From an uncultured Clostridia bacterium (GTDB taxonomy: Bacteria; Bacillota; Clostridia; TANB77; CAG-508): a stretch of DNA of 40,606 bases. Where the stretch lies: the NCBI GenBank assembly GCA_934120135.1, contig CAKOTK010000009.1, positions 1 through 40,606 of the forward strand, given 5' to 3'. A program made the translations under genes and the position numbers. The first letter of the stretch is position 1, and each line of letters begins with the position of its first letter. Below are positions 6,275 through 16,727 of this stretch, in pieces. The notes beneath the pieces are model-generated. The model made no database searches. It saw only the letters and a program-made list of their open reading frames with translations, and was not told the DNA's origin.

Positions 6275-8665
6275 ATGAAAAAAACAAATGAACTTAATTA
6301 CAAAGATTTAAAAATGGTTTGTAACCCTGATCAATTCAATTTTGAAACTACTGAAGAACTAGACCCTATCAACACAGGTATTGGTCAAGATAGAGGTATT
6401 AGAGCTTTAGAGTTTGGCTTGAATGTTGATGTTAAGGGTTATAATTTGTATATAGAGGGTCCTAGTGGTGTTGGTAAAACAATGTATGCTCGAAATTATC
6501 TTAACACTATTTCTAAAAAGAAAAAGGTTCCACAAGATTGGTGCTATATATATAACTTTGATAACCCAAACGAACCAATTGCTGTTTCACTTCCTGCTGG
6601 TGGTGGTAAAGAGTTTCAAGATTTAATGGACCACTTTATAAATGATGTTAAAGTTGATATTAAGTCTACATTTAATAATGAAGAATTTGAAAAAGAAAGA
6701 GCTTTAATTAAACAAGAATTTGAAGAAAAACGTAGTGTTTTAATGGCCAGATTAAATCAAAAATCTTCTGAATATGGATTTCAAGTTAAATCTTCTCAAA
6801 CTGGTATCTACATGATGCCTGTTATGAATGGCAAAGCTATGCCTGAGGAAGAGTTTAATAAATTAGATGAAAATATTAAAAAACAGTATGAAGAAAAATC
6901 TACAATTGTACAACAACATATTATGGAGGCAATTGGCGAAATTAAAGCTATTGAAAGGGAATCTGCTAAAAAAGTGGAAGAATGGCAATCTAATGTTGCC
7001 CTACTTACTGTTAATACTCATATAAACTATATTAAATCAAAATATAAAAGAAACAAAAAAATTAATCACTTTTTAGATAGTATTAAGAAAGATATTTTAA
7101 AAAATATTTCATGTTTTGTTGATGATGGCAAAGTTAAACAACAACCTAATGTTCCTCAACCAAAACCGGAATTGGTAAAACCTTGGTTAAATTATAGAGT
7201 TAATTTGTTTGTTGATAACAGCCAAACTGAAGGTGCTCCTGTGGTTATGGACTCCAACTATTCTTATCACAATATTTTTGGTAAGTTAGAATATGAAAAT
7301 TATTATGGAAGCTTAAAAACAGATTTTACTATGTTAAAACCTGGATTGCTTCATAAAGCAAATGGTGGTTATATCATTTTCCAAGCAACTGATTTACTAA
7401 GTAATAGTTTATGTTATGAAGCTTTGAAAAAAGCTTTAAGAACTAAAGAATTAGGAATTGAAAATGCAGCCGACCCTCGTTCTTCAATGGTAATGATTTC
7501 TTTAAAACCTGAGCCTATCCCTCTTGATTTAAAAGTAATTATTATTGGAGAAGAAAACATTTATCAATCTTTACTTGCAATGGATAATGATTTTAGAAAA
7601 TTGTTTAAAATTAAAGTTGAATTTGAGGATGATGCTCCTATTACTTCTGAAAATATAAATAAATTAGCAAGATTTATTGCAGGATATTGTATGCAAGAGG
7701 AACTACCTCCTCTTACTAAAGAAGCTGTTGCAAAAGTTGTAGAATATGCTTCTAAAGTTGCTGATAATCAAGAAAAACTTTCTACTCGTTTTAATGATTT
7801 AGCACAAATAATTGGTGAAGCAGCCACATGGGCTAGAATAGGTCGTTCTAAGTTAGTTACTGCTGAATATGTTGATAAAGCTTTAAGAGAAAGAGTTAAT
7901 AGAGTTAAAAAATATGATTCTCGTTATATGGAAATGATAAAAGAAAACACTTTGCTTATTGATACTGACGGATTTGTAACTGGTCAAATAAATGGTTTAA
8001 CTGTTATGAATGTTGGTGAATACAGTTTTGGTAAGCCAGTAAAAATAACAGCTAATACTTATACAGGTAAAAGTGGAATTATAAACATTGAACGTGAAGT
8101 TGAACTTTCTGGTTCTTCTCATTCAAAAGGTGTTTTAATTTTAACAGGATACTTAGGTCAGATGTTTGCACAGGATATTCCTCTATCTCTTACTGCTAGT
8201 GTATGTTTCGAGCAATTATATAATGGTGTTGATGGTGATAGTGCTTCAAGTACAGAGCTATATGCTATACTTTCTAGCTTGTCTGGTATTCCTATAAATC
8301 AAGCTATTAGTGTAACTGGTTCGGTTAATCAAAAAGGTGAGATTCAACCAATTGGTGGTGTTAATGATAAAATTGAAGGATTTTTCCAAATTTGTAAGAT
8401 GCGTGGACTTAATGGAACACACGGAGTTATTATTCCAAAGCAAAATGTTCATAATTTAAATCTTTCTGATGAAGTTATTGAGGCTGTTAAAAATGGAGAT
8501 TTTCATATTTATGCTATTTCTACTATTGAAGAAGGAATTGAATTATTAACCGGAGTTCCTGCTGGTAAGAAAGATGCAAATGGACATTTTCCTGCTGGTT
8601 CAATTAATTATCTAGCTTATGAAAAATTAAAAAAATATGCTCAAGTTTCACAAAAAAATAACTAG
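6275..8665 (+). CDS. Lon-family ATP-dependent protease (COG1067/LonB-like)
   Basis: A 796-residue soluble AAA+ serine protease of the Lon-related COG1067 group, distinct from housekeeping LonA because it lacks the LonA N-terminal domain. Walker A is GPSGVGKT (62-69). A coiled-coil-like charged insertion (about 120-240) precedes the rest of the ATPase region. The C-terminal protease domain has the catalytic serine in DGDSASS (S656) and catalytic lysine in GGVNDKIEGF (K699). AAAGGAGG precedes the ATG. A terminator overlaps its stop codon. Substrates are unknown. No transmembrane segment is seen, unlike archaeal LonB. Confidence 0.9.
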   Translation: MKKTNELNYKDLKMVCNPDQFNFETTEELDPINTGIGQDRGIRALEFGLNVDVKGYNLYIEGPSGVGKTMYARNYLNTISKKKKVPQDWCYIYNFDNPNEPIAVSLPAGGGKEFQDLMDHFINDVKVDIKSTFNNEEFEKERALIKQEFEEKRSVLMARLNQKSSEYGFQVKSSQTGIYMMPVMNGKAMPEEEFNKLDENIKKQYEEKSTIVQQHIMEAIGEIKAIERESAKKVEEWQSNVALLTVNTHINYIKSKYKRNKKINHFLDSIKKDILKNISCFVDDGKVKQQPNVPQPKPELVKPWLNYRVNLFVDNSQTEGAPVVMDSNYSYHNIFGKLEYENYYGSLKTDFTMLKPGLLHKANGGYIIFQATDLLSNSLCYEALKKALRTKELGIENAADPRSSMVMISLKPEPIPLDLKVIIIGEENIYQSLLAMDNDFRKLFKIKVEFEDDAPITSENINKLARFIAGYCMQEELPPLTKEAVAKVVEYASKVADNQEKLSTRFNDLAQIIGEAATWARIGRSKLVTAEYVDKALRERVNRVKKYDSRYMEMIKENTLLIDTDGFVTGQINGLTVMNVGEYSFGKPVKITANTYTGKSGIINIEREVELSGSSHSKGVLILTGYLGQMFAQDIPLSLTASVCFEQLYNGVDGDSASSTELYAILSSLSGIPINQAISVTGSVNQKGEIQPIGGVNDKIEGFFQICKMRGLNGTHGVIIPKQNVHNLNLSDEVIEAVKNGDFHIYAISTIEEGIELLTGVPAGKKDANGHFPAGSINYLAYEKLKKYAQVSQKNN

Positions 8666-8686
8666 TTCAAAACTAGTTATTTTTTT
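8657..8686 (+). terminator. Terminator of the Lon-family gene
   Basis: An 11-bp perfect hairpin (arms 8657-8667 and 8671-8681, loop CAA) followed by a run of T, overlapping the stop codon. Confidence 0.9.
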
Positions 8687-8712
8687 ATATATAAGTAGCA
8701 TATAATACTTTT

Positions 8713-9766
<1,054 letters not shown>

Positions 9767-9777
<11 letters not shown>

Positions 9778-10204
9778 TTTTCTCTAATAACTCCTCCATT
9801 GTATGCCATGCTAAAAGTACACACTTAACTCTGGCAGGCATATTTGATACATTCTTAAGTGCAATTGCTTCTTCTAACTTTTTTAGTTCTTCTTCACTTT
9901 TAGTTTCTCTTTTTATCATATTTATAAATGTTTTTATAATTTCTTTAGCTTGCTCTATTGTTTTACCTTTTAAAGTATCTATCATAATAGATGTAGAACT
10001 TTGAGATATTGCACATCCATGTCCTGTAAAAGCCATGTCTTCTATTATGTTTCCATTCAGTTTAATCTGTATTTGTATTTCATCACCACAATTTGGATTA
10101 TGACCCAATTCACAATAATCATAGCTGTCTAAATTTTTCTTATTATATGAATTCATGCTATGTTCCATTATAAGGTCATTATAAATATCATCTAGTCCTT
10201 CCAC
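9767..10204 (-). CDS. sufU: SufU-type sulfur-transfer protein (NifU/IscU-like)
   Basis: SufU is the zinc-dependent sulfurtransferase that activates SufS in Firmicutes. The metal-binding set is C39 and D41 (NPNCGDE), C64 (GHGCAISQ) and C128 (RVKCVLLAWHT). The insertion between C64 and C128 is the length typical of SufU rather than IscU. The start is GTG at 10204, preceded by AAGGAG inside the last codons of sufS, with a gap of only 4 bases. The 145-residue length is normal. Confidence 0.93.
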
Positions 10205-10208
10205 TATT

Positions 10209-11426
<1,218 letters not shown>

Positions 11427-11427
11427 T

Positions 11428-12444
11428 TTAGTCAAGTCTCCTATCTATTTGTTCTAATATTTCTTGTTTTAATTGCTCATCTTTTATTGTTTGTATAATC
11501 TGATTAAACTTTGCTTTTACAAGTAATTTTATTGCATCTTTATAGCTTATTCCTCTGCTCATAATGTAAAATAAATCTTTATTATTAACCTTTCCTGAAG
11601 CTGTGCTATGGTTACCTTCAACATCGTCTTCAGTACATAAAAGCATTGGTAAAGCTAATGATTTTGCCTTATCTGATAGCAATATACAAAATTCATTTTC
11701 ATTTCCTTTTGCCTTTTTACATCCCTTTTTGAAATCTATTGTTCCTTTGAAATGTTTTTTGCTTTCATCTTTTAAAGCTCCTTGCACATCAATATCAACC
11801 TTAGATTCTTGTCCATTTATATCAACTATATAATTTATATCTTTCAATTGATTTTGAGTTCCTAAGTAAATAGTTTTTACATTATTTTCGCACTTTTTTT
11901 CTAATGCATTTGCATAATAATTTGAAATACTATTTTTTGCTCCTATATCAATAATTGTATAATTTACTTTTGCCTCGTTTTCTATAATGCTTTCAATAGA
12001 TTCAAAATTATCTGACAATTCATTTAGCATATTTACAATTGCAATATTAACATTTGAATTTGCTTTAAGTTTGATTATTCCATTATGAAAACATCTGCTA
12101 TTAGTATTTGAACTATATTGTATAACAAGATTCAAATCATTTTCTGCTAATATTTCAATGTTATTTACTAAATTTAAATTATTAGCATCAAAGTTATATA
12201 CTAGTTTTACATTAGCATTTTTGCCTTCTGTTACAATTTTTAAATTATTATTTGAATTTTGCACTTTTAGTCCTGTACCATATATAAGACTTGAATCTGT
12301 AACATCTTTGCTTATACTACAATTATCATTTATAATTTCGACTGTTTCAAACATTTTTAAATTGCTTGGAATATCTATATCTAATTCAATATTATTGATA
12401 TTAAAATTATTTGATGTTCTTACTGGTGTTTCATTTAACCTCAT
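11428..12444 (-). CDS. sufD: Fe-S cluster assembly scaffold subunit SufD
   Basis: A SufB/SufD-family beta-helix protein that pairs with SufB and SufC. The C-terminal half has the family region around LCTEDDVEGNHSTASGKV, then DLFYIMSRGISYKDAIKLLV, which mirrors the matching SufB segment. At 338 residues it is shorter than E. coli SufD (423), and the N-terminal part is divergent and asparagine-rich. Its ATG overlaps the SufB stop in an ATGA arrangement. Confidence 0.88.
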   Translation of the reverse strand: MRLNETPVRTSNNFNINNIELDIDIPSNLKMFETVEIINDNCSISKDVTDSSLIYGTGLKVQNSNNNLKIVTEGKNANVKLVYNFDANNLNLVNNIEILAENDLNLVIQYSSNTNSRCFHNGIIKLKANSNVNIAIVNMLNELSDNFESIESIIENEAKVNYTIIDIGAKNSISNYYANALEKKCENNVKTIYLGTQNQLKDINYIVDINGQESKVDIDVQGALKDESKKHFKGTIDFKKGCKKAKGNENEFCILLSDKAKSLALPMLLCTEDDVEGNHSTASGKVNNKDLFYIMSRGISYKDAIKLLVKAKFNQIIQTIKDEQLKQEILEQIDRRLD

Positions 12445-13841
12445 CCTATTGCTCCTTCTAGCTCTAAATTAATTAAATTATTCATTTCTACCGCATACTC
12501 TAGTGGTAATTCTTTTGAAATTGGATATGCAAATCCTCTTACTATCATTGCTTTTGCGTCTTCTTCTGATAGGCCTCTGCTCATTAAATAAAATATTTCT
12601 TTATCACTTATTTTGCCGATCTTCGCTTCATGAGAAAACTCTACGTCATCTGTTCTTATATCATTTACTGGTATTGTATCTGACCTAGAAATATCATCTA
12701 ACATTAAAGATTCACAAGATACCGAACACTTTGACTTTTCTGCATTTTGTCCTATTCTTACAAGTGCTCTATAGGTGCAACTTCCTCCATCTTTTGATAT
12801 AGATTTTGAGTTAACAAAAGATGATGTGTTTTTAGCATTATGTACTACTTTAAAGCCTGTATCCAAGTTTTGTCCTTTACCAGCAAAAGTAATTCCTGTA
12901 TATTCTGTTTTAGCTCCTTCTCCATTTAAAATGCTCATTGGGTATAGCATTGAAACTTTAGATCCAAAAGAACCTGTTACCCAGTCTATTTCAGCATTTT
13001 TACCAACAATAGCCTTTTTGGTATTTAAATTCATCATATTTTTAGACCAATTTTCTATTGTAGAATATCTTAAATAAGCATTATCTTTTACATATAATTC
13101 AACACATCCTGCATGTAAATTTACTTTATTATACTTTGGTGCAGAGCATCCTTCTATAAAGTGTAAACTTGCATTTTCCTCCACTATAATTAGTGTGTGT
13201 TCAAATTGACCTGATTCTGGTGAATTAAGTCTAAAATATGATTGTAATGGAATGTCCAATTTCACATTTTTAGGTACATATACAAATGAGCCACCTGACC
13301 AAACAGCTGCATGTAAAGCAACAAATTTGTGGTCATTTATTGGTACACATTTCATAAAATGCTCTTTTACTAACTCTGGATATTCTTTTACTGCTGTATC
13401 CATATCAGTATATATAACCCCTTGTTTTTTTAGTTCTTCTTTTATACTATGATATACAACCTCTGAATCATATTGAGCACCAACACCTGCTAATGAATTT
13501 TTCTCTGCTTCTGGAATTCCTAATTTATCAAAAGTATTTCTAATATCTTCTGGTACATCTTCCCAATTAGAATTTAGCTTTGATTTCGGTTTAACATAAG
13601 TTGCAATTTCATCCATTTTTAGTTCTGATAAGTCAGGGCCCCAAGTGGGTAACTCTAACTTATTGTATATTTCTAATGCTTGTAGCCTTAAATTCAACAT
13701 CCATTCTGGCTCATTTTTCTTTTTTGATATTTCTTCTACTATTTCTTTATTTAAACCTTTTTGCATTTTAAATTCATATTCATCTTTATTTTTTATATCA
13801 TAAATGTTTCTATCAATATCATTTACATTTGTTTTTGCCAT
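12441..13841 (-). CDS. sufB: Fe-S cluster assembly scaffold subunit SufB
   Basis: SufB is the scaffold on which the SufBCD complex builds [4Fe-4S] clusters. Recognisable blocks are GVGAQYDSEVVYHS, KCVPINDHKFVALHAAVWSG, IVEENASLHFIEGCSAP and EVEFSHEAKIGKISD-like DDVEFSHEAKIGKISDKE near the end. C405-region cysteines (KCSVSCESLM) are present. At 466 residues it has the normal length. It lies directly behind sufC and is coupled to sufD. Confidence 0.95.
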   Translation of the reverse strand: MAKTNVNDIDRNIYDIKNKDEYEFKMQKGLNKEIVEEISKKKNEPEWMLNLRLQALEIYNKLELPTWGPDLSELKMDEIATYVKPKSKLNSNWEDVPEDIRNTFDKLGIPEAEKNSLAGVGAQYDSEVVYHSIKEELKKQGVIYTDMDTAVKEYPELVKEHFMKCVPINDHKFVALHAAVWSGGSFVYVPKNVKLDIPLQSYFRLNSPESGQFEHTLIIVEENASLHFIEGCSAPKYNKVNLHAGCVELYVKDNAYLRYSTIENWSKNMMNLNTKKAIVGKNAEIDWVTGSFGSKVSMLYPMSILNGEGAKTEYTGITFAGKGQNLDTGFKVVHNAKNTSSFVNSKSISKDGGSCTYRALVRIGQNAEKSKCSVSCESLMLDDISRSDTIPVNDIRTDDVEFSHEAKIGKISDKEIFYLMSRGLSEEDAKAMIVRGFAYPISKELPLEYAVEMNNLINLELEGAIG

Positions 13842-13842
13842 T

Positions 13843-14589
13843 TTATACCTCTAAATTCTTGTATTTTTCATATCCATTTTCTTCGATTTCTTTTGCTAAA
13901 CTAGCGTCTCCTGTTTTTACAATTTTTCCGTCAATTAAAATATGTACAAAGTCAACTTTTAAATTTTCTAAAATTTTCATGTTGTGTGTTATGATTAAAA
14001 CTGCATTTTCACTATTTTTATACATTTCAATACCTTTTGATACAGTTCTTACTGCATCTACATCAAGCCCTGAATCAGTTTCATCTAATATACTTAATTT
14101 AGGGTTTAATACAAGCATTTGTAATATTTCATTCTTTTTCTTTTCCCCACCAGAAAATCCTACATTCAAATTTCTGTCTACTAGTTTTGGATTCATATTT
14201 AATTCTTCTACATATTTTTGAATAGTATTTTTAAATTCAAAAATCTTTACTGGTTTGTTGACAATTTTGTTTTTGGCAGTTTTTAAAAAGTTTGTGCATG
14301 AAATTCCTGGTATTTCTACTGGTGATTGAAAAGACATAAATACACCTTTTTGTGCTATTTTATCTGTTGATAAATCATTTATGTTTTCACCTTCAAAAAT
14401 TATTTCTCCACTCATTTTTTTATATTCTGGATTATTAAATATACAATTTGCAAGTGTTGATTTTCCCGCACCATTTGGTCCCATTATTACATGAATTTCT
14501 CCTTTATTGATATTTAAATTTAATCCTTTTAATATTTGTTTATCTCCTACATTTGCATATAAATTATTTATTTGTAATAAATTTTCCAT
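13843..14589 (-). CDS. sufC: Fe-S cluster assembly ATPase SufC
   Basis: SufC is the ABC-type ATPase that drives conformational change in SufBCD. Walker A is GPNGAGKS (37-44), the signature is VGFSGGEKKKNEILQ, Walker B is LSILDETDSGLD, and the H-loop is ITHN. It has 248 residues. It is the first gene of the suf operon (sufC-B-D-S-U-mnmA), whose promoter carries an inverted repeat that may be an operator for the IscR-like regulator encoded 1 kb upstream. Confidence 0.96.
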   Translation of the reverse strand: MENLLQINNLYANVGDKQILKGLNLNINKGEIHVIMGPNGAGKSTLANCIFNNPEYKKMSGEIIFEGENINDLSTDKIAQKGVFMSFQSPVEIPGISCTNFLKTAKNKIVNKPVKIFEFKNTIQKYVEELNMNPKLVDRNLNVGFSGGEKKKNEILQMLVLNPKLSILDETDSGLDVDAVRTVSKGIEMYKNSENAVLIITHNMKILENLKVDFVHILIDGKIVKTGDASLAKEIEENGYEKYKNLEV

Positions 14590-14613
14590 TATTTTCTCCT
14601 TTTCATACTAGCA

Positions 14614-14644
14614 TACTAGGAATTATATCATTCAAATCCTAGTA
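14614..14644 (-). promoter_or_regulatory. Candidate operator over the suf promoter
   Basis: TACTAGGA (14614-14621) and TCCTAGTA (14637-14644) form a perfect 8-bp inverted repeat with a 15-base centre, exactly filling the space from the -35 box to just past the -10 box. A third CATACTAG copy follows. A protein bound here would block RNA polymerase. Binding by the Rrf2 protein at 15658-16053 is inference. Confidence 0.5.
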
Positions 14645-14650
14645 AGTCAA
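14622..14650 (-). promoter_or_regulatory. suf operon promoter
   Basis: TTGACT (14645-14650), 17 bases and TATAAT (14622-14627) on the minus strand lie 33 bases upstream of the sufC start. Confidence 0.8.
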
Positions 14651-14661
14651 TAGGTAATAAT

Positions 14662-15426
14662 TTATTTTACAGCCACTATACCGTAATAGACTCTTTTTAA
14701 TAATATTCCTCTTTCTGTTTTGTACCTTTCTACATATTTATCAAATAAGTCTTTTTCAACTATTTCTCTGTGTTTGAATTCTATTCCTTTTGTTTCTGAA
14801 AAGTCATCTAATATTGGTGTTTTTAAAAGAAGTGCCATTAAGTCATTCTCTGTTTCATAATATTCATTTTGTAATATTTCTACTTTTTCAATATTTTTAA
14901 ATCCTGCTTCTTTTAAGTCAAAATAGTCTTTTTCAGATATGGCTATTTCGTCATAGTATGCTTGCCCTCTTCCAAACATCTTCTTTATATCCCAACAGTC
15001 TTTTTTATCTACTCCTCTTATTACAACCACTCCTCCTAATGTTAAACAATTATAGATTTGCTTTGCATCTATTATTGTATTTCTCGCTGAAATTAAGTCA
15101 AATGTTTCTTTTGGAAAGTCTATTCTCAAGTTATTCATCTTTATAAATTTAACTCTTTTATTTGAATATTTTTTTGCATTTTTCTTAGCTGTTTTTATCA
15201 TTTCATCCGAAAAATCTGTAGCAATTATCATTCCAACTTCTGGATAATCTCTTAAAACTCTTTCTCCTCCACCTGTTCCTAAGTCTAAACATAATGATTT
15301 TTCATTAGTATTTTCTTTTATTTTTTCATAGAAATCCCAGGTGGTTAATTTTTCTGTTTTACGTTTTATTTGGCTAAAATCCCAATTTCCTATTTTTTCA
15401 TAATAATTTAATTCACTTTTTTGCAT
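14662..15426 (-). CDS. Class I SAM-dependent methyltransferase, substrate unknown
   Basis: A 254-residue Rossmann-fold methyltransferase. Motif I is LDLGTGGGER (about 48-57), followed by the acidic end of strand 2 (ATDFSDEM) and a motif IV region LISARNTIID. The C-terminal 90 residues are charged and look like a substrate domain. It lacks the zinc-finger of RlmA. GGGAGG precedes the ATG at 15426. The gene lies behind a dedicated promoter and a long terminator-like hairpin, so its expression may depend on antitermination, an arrangement often seen for genes induced by ribosome-targeting drugs. The substrate is not evident. Confidence 0.75.
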   Translation of the reverse strand: MQKSELNYYEKIGNWDFSQIKRKTEKLTTWDFYEKIKENTNEKSLCLDLGTGGGERVLRDYPEVGMIIATDFSDEMIKTAKKNAKKYSNKRVKFIKMNNLRIDFPKETFDLISARNTIIDAKQIYNCLTLGGVVVIRGVDKKDCWDIKKMFGRGQAYYDEIAISEKDYFDLKEAGFKNIEKVEILQNEYYETENDLMALLLKTPILDDFSETKGIEFKHREIVEKDLFDKYVERYKTERGILLKRVYYGIVAVK

Positions 15427-15468
15427 TTTACTTCCTCCCTTTTACTGTTAATTTATAAACATATACAA

Positions 15469-15550
15469 AAAATCTTTCTTATATGAATATAGCAAAATCA
15501 ACCATAATTTTGTTATGGTTAAAGTTTTGCCATTCATAAAGAAAGATTTT
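15469..15550 (-). terminator. Long terminator-like hairpin in the methyltransferase leader
   Basis: The arms 15469-15480 and 15539-15550 (12 bp) continue inward with 6-bp, 6-bp and 8-bp complementary blocks around a 5-base loop, about 32 paired bases in total. On the minus strand the 3' arm runs into TTTTTTG, as in an intrinsic terminator. It lies between the leader promoter and the methyltransferase start. Confidence 0.65.
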
Positions 15551-15556
15551 CAACAT
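15479..15556 (-). CDS. Possible 25-codon leader peptide
   Basis: An ATG-initiated ORF of 25 codons (beginning MLKIFLYEWQNF, ending TAA) spans almost the whole terminator-like hairpin at 15469-15550 in the leader of the methyltransferase gene. A ribosome stalled early on it would cover the 5' arm and block terminator formation. Against it: the ribosome-binding site is weak (only AAAGA directly before the ATG), and a 25-codon ORF can occur by chance. Its position inside the hairpin is the main support. Confidence 0.35.
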   Translation of the reverse strand: MLKIFLYEWQNFNHNKIMVDFAIFI

Positions 15557-15617
15557 TCTTTATTATAATTTTCTTGGTAGTATCACGCGAATGGTCGAAT
15601 TGAAATACTACATTATT

Positions 15618-15646
15618 ATTATACTCAATATTAAGCTTAATGTCAA
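15618..15646 (-). promoter_or_regulatory. Perfect consensus promoter of the leader RNA
   Basis: TTGACA (15641-15646), 17 bases and TATAAT (15618-15623) on the minus strand, beginning about a dozen bases after the end of the Rrf2 gene. Confidence 0.85.
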
Positions 15647-15657
15647 ACTAAATTGAA

Positions 15658-16053
15658 TTATCTTATGAGGTCTGCTAATGTTTTGCTGTCTACGTATTCA
15701 TTTATTACATTATCTAATCCCTGCCAAAATGAGAATGTTTTACAATTTTCTTTTCTGTAACATTCTTCTCCACTTACACAGGCAATTGGTGCAAGGTCTC
15801 CTTCTGTTTTTCTTAATATATCTCCTATTTTATATTGTTCAGGTGATTTTGCTAGTTTGTAACCTCCATTGTTGCCTCTTGCTGTTTCTAAGTATCCTGC
15901 CTTATTTAATAAAGCAACAATTTGTTCAAGATATTTTAAAGACACCTCTTGTCTATTTGCTATATCTTTTAATGATATATAATTTTCATCATTGTGTGTT
16001 GCTAAATCTATCATTACTCTAAGGGCATATCTTCCTTTTGTAGATATTTTCAT
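15658..16053 (-). CDS. Rrf2-family transcriptional regulator, IscR-like
   Basis: A 131-residue winged-helix regulator of the Rrf2 family. It begins MKISTKGRYALRVMIDLA, has the recognition helix region SLKYLEQIVALLNKAGYL, and carries three cysteines at 92, 98 and 104 (spacing C-x5-C-x5-C), the same positions and spacing as the [2Fe-2S] ligands of E. coli IscR. It therefore probably senses Fe-S status and controls the suf operon 1 kb downstream. The start is the ATG at 16053 behind GGAGGAG; a TTG five codons upstream lies within that site. Confidence 0.9.
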   Translation of the reverse strand: MKISTKGRYALRVMIDLATHNDENYISLKDIANRQEVSLKYLEQIVALLNKAGYLETARGNNGGYKLAKSPEQYKIGDILRKTEGDLAPIACVSGEECYRKENCKTFSFWQGLDNVINEYVDSKTLADLIR

Positions 16054-16076
16054 TTTTATCTCCTCCAATTGTTACT

Positions 16077-16105
16077 ATTATACTACTATTTTGGTAGGAT
16101 TTCAA
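16077..16105 (-). promoter_or_regulatory. Promoter of the IscR-like regulator gene
   Basis: TTGAAA (16100-16105), 17 bases and TATAAT (16077-16082) on the minus strand. The spacer contains CTAC and GTAG seven bases apart, a possible short operator. Confidence 0.75.
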
Positions 16106-16133
16106 GATAATAGATACACTATCTATAGAATAT

Positions 16134-16179
16134 AAAAAAAGAGTGAAAAGTCATCTCTTTTAAAAAGATGCTTTTTCAC
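16134..16179 (-). terminator. Terminator of the ffh-rplS operon
   Basis: A 14-bp imperfect hairpin (arms 16143-16156 and 16166-16179, two mismatches) followed on the minus strand by a TC and seven T. It ends the ribosomal/SRP operon and partly overlaps a GGGGACGG repeat copy. Confidence 0.75.
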
Positions 16180-16197
16180 CCCGTCCCCAAAGGCACC
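16167..16197 (-). repeat. GGGGACGG palindromic repeat, copy A
   Basis: A 31-base segment that matches the one at 38414-38444 at 28 of 31 positions, including the 15-base core CTTTGGGGACGGGGT on the minus strand. It begins at the rplS stop codon and runs into the operon terminator. Its ends (GATGC and GCACC) are near-complementary. The family resembles the REP-type palindromes linked to RAYT transposases in Firmicutes; no such gene is in the window. Confidence 0.65.
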
Positions 16198-16703
16198 TAT
16201 TCTTTTACTTCGTCAACTTTTTCTTCGCTAACTGTATCTGTAACTTCTTCTACAACTGGAGTTTCTGTTTCAACAGCTGGTGCTTCTTCTGGAGCAGCTT
16301 CAACTGGAACTTCTTCAGCTAATTCTTCTTTTACAGTAATTTCTTTGTTTTCAATTCTAGCACCTGTATTTTCTTTTGTCTTAGCAGCTTTACCAACTCT
16401 GTCTCTTAAGTAGTATAGTTTTGCTCTTCTAGCTTTACCAACTCTTACTACTTCAACTTTTTCTACTAATGGTGAATGTACTAAGAATGTTTTTTCAACA
16501 CCTACACCATAAGAAATTTTTCTTACTGTGAAAGATGCATTTACTCCTCCGTTTTGTTTTTTAATGATAATTCCTTCAAATACTTGAATTCTTTCTCTAT
16601 TACCTTCTTTAATTTTTTGATGTACTTTAACTGTATCACCAACTTTTAAATCTGGTATCTTGTTTTTTAATTGCTCGTGTTCAATTGATTTTACGATATC
16701 CAT
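16197..16703 (-). CDS. rplS: 50S ribosomal protein L19 with an acidic C-terminal extension
   Basis: L19 sits at the 30S-50S interface. The core (residues 1 to about 113) has the expected blocks: GDTVKVHQKIKEGNRERIQ, FEGIIIKK and RRAKLYYLRDR. The usual bacterial length is about 115 residues; this one has 168. The extra 50 residues are rich in Glu, Val, Ala, Pro and Thr with almost no basic residues, and are probably disordered. AGGAGGATATT precedes the ATG. It is the last gene of the ylxM-ffh-rpsP-khpA-rimM-trmD-rplS cluster. Confidence 0.95.
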   Translation of the reverse strand: MDIVKSIEHEQLKNKIPDLKVGDTVKVHQKIKEGNRERIQVFEGIIIKKQNGGVNASFTVRKISYGVGVEKTFLVHSPLVEKVEVVRVGKARRAKLYYLRDRVGKAAKTKENTGARIENKEITVKEELAEEVPVEAAPEEAPAVETETPVVEEVTDTVSEEKVDEVKE

Positions 16704-16727
16704 AACTTTGAATATCCTCCTTTCTTT

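Larger units (their letters stand above)
15469..15611 (-). ncRNA. Structured leader RNA or small RNA upstream of the methyltransferase
   Basis: Transcription from the promoter at 15618-15646 would start near 15611 with GTAGTAT, which pairs with ATACTAC at 15577-15583 to close a 7-bp stem around a 21-base loop. About 25 bases of linker follow, then the long hairpin with a U-run. That gives a discrete RNA of roughly 145 bases. I recognise no known riboswitch in it. It may be an attenuator leader or a free small RNA. Confidence 0.5.
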
